Under the pieces are notes generated by a model. The model had not been told where the DNA came from, searched no databases, and saw only the letters and a program-made list of their open reading frames with translations. Shown here in pieces: positions 5,829-11,598 of a DNA stretch of 11,598 bases (position 1 is its first letter; the number at the start of each line of letters is the position of its first letter). A program made the translations under genes and the position numbers. Location of the stretch: assembly GCA_046046245.1 (NCBI GenBank), contig JBJOKE010000006.1, positions 1 through 11,598 of the forward strand, written 5' to 3'. The stretch is from UBA4615 sp046046245. Lineage in GTDB: Bacteria > Pseudomonadota > Gammaproteobacteria > Burkholderiales > Burkholderiaceae_E.

Positions 5829-6944
5829 ATGACCGCTTCCGCCGACACCCGCTCCGCCTGGGACAACCCGATGGGCACCGACGGCTTCGAGTTCATCGAG
5901 TACGCCGCACCGGACCCGGCCGCGATGGGCGCGCTCTTCGAGCAGATGGGCTTCAAGGCCGTCGCCCGCCACCGCACGAAGCGCGTGACGCTGTACCGGC
6001 AGGGCGGCGTGAACTTCATCCTCAACGCCGAGCCCGACTCGTTCGCCCAGCGCTTCGCGCGACTGCACGGCCCGTCGATCTGCGCGATCGCCTTCCGCGT
6101 GCAGGACGCCGCGGCCGCCTACCGGCGCGCGCTCGAGCTCGGTGCCTGGGGCTTCGACTCGCGCTCGGGCCCGATGGAGCTGAACATCCCCGCGATCAAG
6201 GGCATCGGCGACTCGCTGATCTACCTGGTCGACCGCTGGCGCGGCAAGAACGGCCGCACCGGCGGCATCGGCGACATCTCGATCTACGACGTGGACTTCG
6301 AGCCGATCGGCGACGCGGGCATCGAGCACGAGGGCGGCGGCCTGACCTACGTCGACCACCTGACGCACAACGTGCACCGCGGCCGGATGGCCGAGTGGTC
6401 GTCGTTCTACGAGCGGCTCTTCGACTTCCGCGAGATCCGCTACTTCGACATCGAGGGCAGGGCCACCGGCGTGCGCTCGAAGGCGATGACCTCGCCCTGC
6501 GGGAAGATCCGGATCCCGATCAACGAGGAAGGCACCGGCACCGGCGGCGGCCAGATCCAGGAGTACCTCGACCAGTACCACGGCGAGGGGATCCAGCACA
6601 TCGCGCTCGGCACCGACGACATCTTCGCCACCGTCGAGCGGCTGCGGGCCTCGGGCGTGGTCTTCCTCGACACGCCCGACACCTACTACGAGCTGATCGA
6701 CACGCGGCTGCCGGGGCACGGCCAGGACCTGGCGCGGATGGCGCGCAACCGGATCCTGCTCGACGGCGGCCCCACCGGCGGGCTGCTGCTGCAGATCTTC
6801 ACCAGGACCGTGATCGGCCCGATCTTCTTCGAGATCATCCAGAGGAAGGGCGACGAGGGCTTCGGCGAGGGGAACTTCAAGGCGCTGTTCGAGTCGATCG
6901 AGCTCGACCAGATCCGGCGCGGGGTCGTCAGCGCGCAGCCCTGA
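5829..6944 (+). CDS. hpd: 4-hydroxyphenylpyruvate dioxygenase
   Basis: The 371-aa enzyme (usual bacterial length about 350-370) converts 4-hydroxyphenylpyruvate plus O2 to homogentisate and CO2 in tyrosine/phenylalanine degradation, using non-haem Fe(II) in the cytoplasm. It has the two-fold vicinal-oxygen-chelate architecture: an N-terminal half (about 18-140) and a catalytic C-terminal half (about 172-345). The facial triad is visible as His177 (TYVDHLTHNV), His257 (GIQHIALGTDDI) and Glu335 (PIFFEIIQRKG). The family-typical KIRIPINEE, GGGQIQEYLDQYHGEGIQH and FGEGNFKALFESIELDQ are intact. Start ATG 5829 has GAGGAG 6 nt upstream; a longer open frame upstream lacks support. No homogentisate dioxygenase, fumarylacetoacetase or maleylacetoacetate isomerase is in the window. 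The closest regulator candidate is the Lrp/AsnC protein at 993-1517. Confidence 0.97.
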   Translation: MTASADTRSAWDNPMGTDGFEFIEYAAPDPAAMGALFEQMGFKAVARHRTKRVTLYRQGGVNFILNAEPDSFAQRFARLHGPSICAIAFRVQDAAAAYRRALELGAWGFDSRSGPMELNIPAIKGIGDSLIYLVDRWRGKNGRTGGIGDISIYDVDFEPIGDAGIEHEGGGLTYVDHLTHNVHRGRMAEWSSFYERLFDFREIRYFDIEGRATGVRSKAMTSPCGKIRIPINEEGTGTGGGQIQEYLDQYHGEGIQHIALGTDDIFATVERLRASGVVFLDTPDTYYELIDTRLPGHGQDLARMARNRILLDGGPTGGLLLQIFTRTVIGPIFFEIIQRKGDEGFGEGNFKALFESIELDQIRRGVVSAQP

Positions 6945-6960
6945 CGGTCCGACGGGCCTG

Positions 6961-6980
6961 GCCGTTCCGGCCGGAACGGC
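6961..6980. terminator. Perfect 20-bp palindrome after hpd
   Basis: Ten bases GCCGTTCCGG are followed at once by their exact reverse complement, 16 bp past the hpd stop. As RNA it could fold to a GC-rich stem with a small loop, suggesting an end for hpd transcripts, but no U-run follows. A perfect palindrome with no spacer could equally be an operator for the downstream amidohydrolase gene. Confidence 0.45.
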
Positions 6981-7041
6981 ACGCCGCAGCCATCCTGAAC
7001 ACGGTTCGGATAGGCTGCGGCCACCACTGACGGGAGCCCCC

Positions 7042-8883
7042 ATGCCCATCGTCCGACCCCCCGCCCGCCGCGCGCTGCTCGCCGCCCTCGTCCTCGGCCC
7101 CGCGGCCGCCCTCGCCCAGCCCGCCGACGCGATCTGGTCCGGTGGTCCGATCGTCACCGTGAACGACGCGCAGCCGTCGGCCGAGGCGGTGGCGGTCCGC
7201 GGCGGCAAGATCGTCGCCGTCGGCGCGCGCGCCGACCTCGAGCGGCGCTTCGCCGGGCCGAAGACCGTCCGCCACGACCTGAAGGGCCGCACGCTGCTGC
7301 CCGGCTTCATCGACGCCCACGGGCACATCACCGGCGTCGGCTTCCAGGCCATCGTCGCGAACCTGCTGCCGCCGCCCGACGGCCGCAACGACTCGGTGGC
7401 CGCGCTGCAGCGGTCGCTGCGCGACTGGATGGCCGCGAACCCCTGGTACCGGGACTACGGCATCGTGATGGGATTCGGCTACGACGATTCGCAGCTGAAG
7501 GAGCAGCGCCACCCCACGCGCGAGGAGCTCGACGCGGTCTCGGGCGACCTGCCGGTGATGCTGATCCACCAGTCCGGCCACCTCGGCGCCTACAACAGCG
7601 CGGCGCTGCGCAGGGCGGGCATCGGCCCCGACACGCCCGACCCGAAGGGCGGCTCGATCCGCCGCAAGCCCGGCTCGAAGGAGCCCTCGGGCACGCTCGA
7701 GGAGACCGCCCACATGGCGGCCCTGATGAAGCTGATGCCGGCGCTCGGCGAGACCCAGCAGACCGCGCTGCTGAAGGCGGGCCAGGAGCTGTACCTGCGC
7801 TTCGGCCACACCACCGCGCAGGACGGGCGGACCACGCCGCCGGACCTGGCGATGCTGCCGCGCCTCGCCGCGAAGGGCACCTTCAGGATCGACGTGGTGT
7901 CCTACCCGGACCTGCAGCTGAACGCCGACGACCCCGTCCTCAAGGGGCCGCTGATGTCGCGCCGCTACGTGAACGGGTTCCGGATCGGCGGCGTGAAGCT
8001 GAACCTCGACGGCTCGCCGCAGGGCAAGACCGCGTGGCTCACGCAGCCGTACTTCAGGCCGCCCGAGGGCCAGCCCGCGTCGTACGCCGGCTACCCGACC
8101 TACGAGGACGACGCCGAGGTCGCGGCCTGGGTGCTGCGCGCGTTCCGCAACGACTGGCAGGTACTGGCCCACACGAACGGCGATGCGGCGATCGACCAGT
8201 ACCTGAAGGCGGTCGAGTCGGCCTCGGCACGGCTGCCGCGCAAGGACCGCCGGCCGGTGATGATCCACGGCCAGACGATGCGCGCCGATCAGGTCGACCG
8301 GGTGAAGGCGCTCGGCATCTTCCCGTCGCTGTTCCCGATGCACACGTTCTACTGGGGCGACTGGCACCGCGACTCCGTGCTCGGGCCCGAGCGCGCGGCG
8401 AACATCTCGCCCACCGGCTGGCTGATGCAGCGGGGGATGGCCTTCTCCTCGCACCATGACGCGCCGGTGGCGCTGCCCGACACGATGCGGGTCCTGTCGG
8501 CGACGGTGAACCGCACGACGCGCAGCGGGCAGGTGCTGGGACCCGAGCACCGGGTCGATCCGATCGTGGGCATCAAGGCGCTGACGCTGTGGGCCGCCCA
8601 CCAGCACTTCGAGGAGCGGACGAAGGGCTCGATCGAGGTCGGCAAGCTCGCCGATTTCGCGATCCTGTCGGACAACCCGCTGACCGTGCCGCGCGAGACG
8701 ATCGCCGACCTGAAGGTGATGCAGACGGTGAAGGCCGGACGCACGGTCTGGCGGCTCGACCCGCTGAACCGGGCGCAGGGGTGCGGCGCGACGCCGACGT
8801 GTCGGGACGGTCTCGCGATGCTGGAGCGGCGGCTCGCGCTCTATGCGGCCCTGTCGCCCACCCGCCGGGAGGGATCGCGCTGA
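7042..8883 (+). CDS. Exported metal-dependent amidohydrolase (amidohydrolase family 3, YtcJ-like)
   Basis: The 613-aa protein matches YtcJ-like members of the amidohydrolase superfamily, (beta/alpha)8-barrel hydrolases of amides, imides and cyclic ureas. A signal peptide is clear (MPIVRPPARRALLAALVLGP, cleavage near ALA/QP at residue 25), so it acts in the periplasm. The small beta domain (about 30-88) gives IVTVNDAQPSAEAVAVRGGKI and LLPGFIDAHGH, with metal ligands His93 and His95. Later motifs are GGVKLNLDGSPQG (Lys319, Asp323), LAHTNGDAAIDQ (His377), VMIHGQ (His409) and SSHHDAPV (Asp473). The closing KGSIEVGKLADFAILSDNPL is the family's C-terminal beta return. Start ATG 7042 has GGGAG 5 nt upstream. 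It lies 97 bp after hpd on the same strand, separated by the palindrome, so it may have its own promoter (GATAGG near 7010). Substrate unknown; bacterial relatives are often annotated only as amidohydrolase. Confidence 0.92.
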   Translation: MPIVRPPARRALLAALVLGPAAALAQPADAIWSGGPIVTVNDAQPSAEAVAVRGGKIVAVGARADLERRFAGPKTVRHDLKGRTLLPGFIDAHGHITGVGFQAIVANLLPPPDGRNDSVAALQRSLRDWMAANPWYRDYGIVMGFGYDDSQLKEQRHPTREELDAVSGDLPVMLIHQSGHLGAYNSAALRRAGIGPDTPDPKGGSIRRKPGSKEPSGTLEETAHMAALMKLMPALGETQQTALLKAGQELYLRFGHTTAQDGRTTPPDLAMLPRLAAKGTFRIDVVSYPDLQLNADDPVLKGPLMSRRYVNGFRIGGVKLNLDGSPQGKTAWLTQPYFRPPEGQPASYAGYPTYEDDAEVAAWVLRAFRNDWQVLAHTNGDAAIDQYLKAVESASARLPRKDRRPVMIHGQTMRADQVDRVKALGIFPSLFPMHTFYWGDWHRDSVLGPERAANISPTGWLMQRGMAFSSHHDAPVALPDTMRVLSATVNRTTRSGQVLGPEHRVDPIVGIKALTLWAAHQHFEERTKGSIEVGKLADFAILSDNPLTVPRETIADLKVMQTVKAGRTVWRLDPLNRAQGCGATPTCRDGLAMLERRLALYAALSPTRREGSR

Positions 8884-8904
8884 CGCGCGCCGACCGCCCG
8901 CCGA

Positions 8905-9888
8905 TCAGTCCGCCTTGACGTTCGCCACCCGCACCACCTCGGCCCAGCGAGCCACGTCCTCCCGCACGAAGCCGGCGAAGGCCGCGCCGTCGCGCGCGTT
9001 CGGCGTCATCCCGTTCTTCGTGAGCGTCTCGCGCACCGCGGGCTGCTTCATCGCGTCCATCGTCGCCTCGCGCAGCCGCGCGAGCACGGGCGCCGGCACG
9101 CCGGCCGGGGCGAACAGCGCGAGCCAGGCGTCGGCCTCCACGCCCGCCACGCCGGCCTGCGCGAGCGTCGGCAGCTCGGGCAGGTAGGGCGAGCGGTTCG
9201 GCGACGCGACGGCGATCGCCCGCAGCTTGCCCGACTGGACCTGCGCGAGCACGGTCGGCGTCGTCGCGAAGCTCAGGTTCACGTGGCCGCCCATCAGGTC
9301 GGTCAGCAGCGGGGCCGAGCCCTTGTACGGGACGTGCGCGATGTCGGTACCGGTGCGAACCTTGAACAGCTCGAGCGCGAGGTGCGAGGCCGAGCCGGGG
9401 CCGGTCGAGCCGGCGGTGAGCTTGCCCGGGTCGCGCTTCGCGAGCGCGACGAGTTCGGCGGCGGACTTCGCCGGCACGTCCGGCCCGACGACGACGAGAT
9501 GCTGCAGGTCGGCGAGCCCGGCCACCGGCGCGAAGTCCTTCAGCGGGTCGTAGCCGCCGCCCTGCGGCAGCAGCGAGATGTTCGTCGCGTGGGTCTGGTT
9601 GGTGCCGAAGACGAGCTGGTGCCCGTCCGCCGCGCCCTGCGCCACGCGCCGCGTGCCGATCGCGCCCGCGCCGCCCGGCACGTTCTCGACGACGACCGCG
9701 CCGCCGAGCGCCTTCGCGAGCTCGGCGCCGATCGTCCGCGCGAGGATGTCGGTCGGACCGCCCGCCGGATACGGGACGACGATGGTCACCGGCCGCGTCG
9801 GCGTCCACTGCGCAAACGCCGCCGTCGGCAGCGCGAGCGCGGCCCAGGCGGCGGAGGTGGTCGACAGGAAGCGGCGGCGGTCGGTCAT
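8905..9888 (-). CDS. Bug-family (TctC-like) tripartite tricarboxylate transporter solute-binding protein
   Basis: The 327-aa protein is a periplasmic binding protein of the Bug family, greatly expanded in Burkholderiales, that captures carboxylates and similar small molecules. It opens with a twin-arginine-like signal (DRRRFLSTT, then a hydrophobic core, cleavage near AFA/Q at residue 26), suggesting Tat export. Family motifs follow: PVTIVVPYPAGGPTDILAR, VVVENVPGGAGAIGT, FGTNQTHATN, GSTGPGSASHLALELFK, DIAHVPYKGS and LRAIAVASPNRSPYLPELPT. No TctA or TctB membrane partner is present, as is usual for orphan Bug genes; some orphans act in sensing rather than transport. Start ATG 9886-9888 has GAGG about 9 nt upstream. 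It lies 84 bp downstream of the winged-helix/TPR regulator on the same strand. It converges on the amidohydrolase gene with only 21 bp between stops. Ligand unknown. Confidence 0.95.
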   Translation of the reverse strand: MTDRRRFLSTTSAAWAALALPTAAFAQWTPTRPVTIVVPYPAGGPTDILARTIGAELAKALGGAVVVENVPGGAGAIGTRRVAQGAADGHQLVFGTNQTHATNISLLPQGGGYDPLKDFAPVAGLADLQHLVVVGPDVPAKSAAELVALAKRDPGKLTAGSTGPGSASHLALELFKVRTGTDIAHVPYKGSAPLLTDLMGGHVNLSFATTPTVLAQVQSGKLRAIAVASPNRSPYLPELPTLAQAGVAGVEADAWLALFAPAGVPAPVLARLREATMDAMKQPAVRETLTKNGMTPNARDGAAFAGFVREDVARWAEVVRVANVKAD

Positions 9889-9972
9889 GGCGGCGGACCT
9901 CGGGGTGACGGGGCCCCGAGGGTACCCGCGCCGGGCCTCCGTGGGAACGCGGGCGCCCGGCCGGCGCAGGCC
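9889..9972 (-). other. GC-rich spacer between the regulator and the Bug gene
   Basis: This 84-bp stretch is very GC-rich and full of self-complementary sequence, including the palindrome CGGGCGCCCG (9950-9959) and a CCCGCG/CGCGGG pair enclosing a longer loop. It could attenuate or process a joint transcript, or end the regulator's transcript. No promoter-like boxes are visible. Confidence 0.4.
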
Positions 9973-11382
9973 TCAGCCGGCGCGCAGCTCGGCCCAGGCG
10001 CCGGCGAGCTCCGGGTCGGTCGCCAGCGCGCGCAGCCGCGGGTCCAGCGGCAGCTGCCCGTGCAGCAGCGCGCGGCGGGCGCGGCCGGCGAGCAGCGCGC
10101 GGATCGCGGCCTCGCGACCGCCGAGCGCCAGCAGGCCGGGGGCGCGCATCTCGGGCAGCGCGCCGGGCCAGCGCGCGTCGAGCGCCGCCCACGCCGCATG
10201 CGCGGCCTCGGCCCGGCCCGCGGCGGCCAGCAGGTTCGCGCGCTCGGTCTCGATCAGCACGCTGCCCGGGTCCGCGACGGTCGCGGCCTCGATGGTCGCG
10301 AGCGCGGCATCGTGCTCGCCCGCGACCGACTCGACGATGGCGGTCGCCACCCGCGACAGGCCGATGGCGCCGGGTCGCCGCACCAGCGCGCGCAGCTCGG
10401 GCAGCGCGTCGACCGGATCGCGCGCGCAGAGCAGCGCGACGGCGGTCATGCCCGCCGCGACCGGGCTCTGCGGGTTCAGCGCCTCGCACTGCCGTGCCGC
10501 CTCGAGCGCCTGGATGCCGCGACCGATCAGGCACAGGGCCCAGGCCCGCAGCTGGTGGGCGCGCCACTGCTGCGGATCGAGCGCCCGCGCGCGATCGAGA
10601 TCGGCGAGGCCGCCCGACACGTCCCAGTCGAAGGCCACGCGCACGAAGCCGCGCACCGCGGTCGCGTCGGCCGAGCCCGGGTCGAGCGCCAGTGCCCGCG
10701 CGATCGCCTCGTGCGCGAGCCGGGCCGCGTCGGGCGCGGCGATCCATCCGTGATTCGCCTGCTCGAGCCGCAGGCAGCCGAGCAGCGACCACGAGGGCGC
10801 GTAGTCGGCGTGCTGCGCGAGGCCGGCCTCGAGCACGCGGATCGCGTCGATGCAGCCGTCGGGCGTGCGGCGCGCCGCGAGCTCGCGCGCGACCTGCCAG
10901 GTCTCGAAGGCCGCGGGGTGGCGCAGCAGCGCGAGCTTGCGGACCGAGACCGCGTGCCGCGCCTCGTCGCCGCGCATCACCGGCACGGCGATGCGGAAAC
11001 CGCGACCGTAGGCGGTCTCGACCACCTCGATGCCGTCCGGATGCACGAGCGCCCGCCTCAGCATGTAGATGCAGCGCGAGACGCTGTCCTCGGACGCGTC
11101 GCGGCCGCCCCAGCCGGCACGGACCACCGCGTCGCGCGGGACGAAACGACCCTGGGCGGCGAGCAGCGCGCCGAGCACGCGCATGGGCGTCGGCGCGAGC
11201 CGGATCGGATGCCCGGCACGGCTCAGGCCGACCGAGGGGTCGAGCCGGAAGCCGGCGAACTCGTAGGCGGCTCGGGCGGTGGCGACGGACACTCGGAGGC
11301 AGGCGAAGAGCGCGACGGTCGCGTGATTCTGGCGCAGGGCTCGACGACGACGAACACCCGTGCAGGCTACGGATCCGGTCAT
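9973..11382 (-). CDS. Winged-helix (OmpR/CadC-type) regulator with TPR-like C-terminus
   Basis: With the ATG at 11380-11382 the product is 469 aa. Residues about 40-135 form an OmpR/PhoB-type winged helix: YEFAGFRLDP, IRLAPTPMRVLGALLAAQGR, DAVVRAGWG, SEDSVSRCIYMLRRAL and ETAYGRGFRIAVPV. The rest (about 150-469) is alanine/leucine-rich helical repeat sequence of the TPR type (for example SWSLLGCLRLEQANHG, EAIARALALDPGSADA, GGLADLDRARALDPQQW). I see no membrane helix, so unlike CadC it appears cytoplasmic. It would be a one-component regulator whose repeats bind a partner or ligand. The start is uncertain: the chosen ATG has only a weak GAG, and the GTG at 11290-11292 (439 aa) or GTG at 11470-11472 (499 aa) are alternatives without a better ribosome site. 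It lies upstream of the Bug gene and may control it. The right terminal repeat begins 97 bp upstream of the chosen start. Confidence 0.82.
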   Translation of the reverse strand: MTGSVACTGVRRRRALRQNHATVALFACLRVSVATARAAYEFAGFRLDPSVGLSRAGHPIRLAPTPMRVLGALLAAQGRFVPRDAVVRAGWGGRDASEDSVSRCIYMLRRALVHPDGIEVVETAYGRGFRIAVPVMRGDEARHAVSVRKLALLRHPAAFETWQVARELAARRTPDGCIDAIRVLEAGLAQHADYAPSWSLLGCLRLEQANHGWIAAPDAARLAHEAIARALALDPGSADATAVRGFVRVAFDWDVSGGLADLDRARALDPQQWRAHQLRAWALCLIGRGIQALEAARQCEALNPQSPVAAGMTAVALLCARDPVDALPELRALVRRPGAIGLSRVATAIVESVAGEHDAALATIEAATVADPGSVLIETERANLLAAAGRAEAAHAAWAALDARWPGALPEMRAPGLLALGGREAAIRALLAGRARRALLHGQLPLDPRLRALATDPELAGAWAELRAG

Positions 11383-11479
11383 CGCAGCTCGCCCGATCCC
11401 ATCCGTTGGCGCCGATCGACGATGCGACACCTCTTGTGACGATTGCCCCGCCGCGATCCACGTCGCCCGCACGGGCGAG

Positions 11480-11598
11480 CTAGGAGTCTGGGCGGCAGAT
11501 GCCGCCGCCCGGACTGAGTTGCTGCCTGATGGGCAACGATCGAAGCGTAGGAATCTCGCGGGGTTGGAGTCGGCAGGCTGCGGCGGCGCGGGCTGGGC
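11480..11598. repeat. Right copy of the perfect 119-bp terminal inverted repeat
   Basis: This is the exact reverse complement of 3-121, including the hairpin (11485-11515 here). It lies upstream of the winged-helix/TPR gene, so any promoter of that gene must be in 11383-11479 or inside the repeat. No coding sequence is recognised in it. Confidence 0.95.

Noticed and set aside
5145..7388. Long minus-strand open frame running antisense to hpd and through the pentamer tract
   Set aside because: Its translation is antisense hpd and amidohydrolase sequence rich in Arg/Ala/Val/Asp with no domain; hpd on the plus strand is certain. It stays open only because stops are rare at this GC content.
8573..11461. 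Very long open frame (about 960 codons) on the minus strand overlapping the Bug and regulator genes in another frame, with a 718-codon frame on the plus strand
   Set aside because: Both are shadows of GC-rich coding DNA: low-complexity Arg/Ala/Gly/Pro translation without recognisable domains, while the Bug and winged-helix genes in the other frame are clear.

Overview
The window is a GC-rich (about 70% by eye) bacterial segment, most likely from a betaproteobacterium of the Burkholderiales. The main pointers are an orphan Bug-family (TctC-like) periplasmic binding protein, a 4-hydroxyphenylpyruvate dioxygenase, an Lrp/AsnC regulator, a winged-helix/TPR regulator and the codon bias. This is inference from gene content; there is no rRNA or other marker to fix the genus.

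Layout. Bases 3-121 and 11480-11598 are perfect 119-bp inverted copies of one repeat, each with a strong hairpin, so the whole window is bounded by inverted repeats. Inside, from the left: a minus-strand pair of a four-helix DUF2975 membrane protein and a small XRE-type regulator whose stop codon lies in the left repeat; a minus-strand Lrp/AsnC regulator; a decayed cytochrome c fragment (both haem cysteines changed to Arg); an IS1182-family insertion sequence whose transposase is frameshifted at a short tandem repeat; a minus-strand TonB-dependent outer-membrane receptor; a 317-bp divergent control region with an 11.2-copy pentanucleotide tract and a nested hairpin; then plus-strand hpd (4-hydroxyphenylpyruvate dioxygenase) and an exported metal-dependent amidohydrolase; finally, converging on them, a minus-strand winged-helix/TPR regulator followed by a Tat-exported Bug-family solute-binding protein.

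How the genes may work together. hpd makes homogentisate in tyrosine/phenylalanine breakdown; the next step (homogentisate dioxygenase) is not in the window. The exported amidohydrolase, Bug protein and TonB receptor suit uptake and processing of organic compounds at the cell surface, but no shared substrate can be read from the sequence. The DUF2975/XRE pair is a compact two-gene unit.

The most interesting signal is the (CTCGG)n tract ending 17 bp before the chosen TonB-receptor start and just behind an upstream in-frame ATG. It has the architecture of a contingency (phase-variable) locus. The terminal inverted repeats, the broken IS and the ruined cytochrome show that the region has been rearranged.
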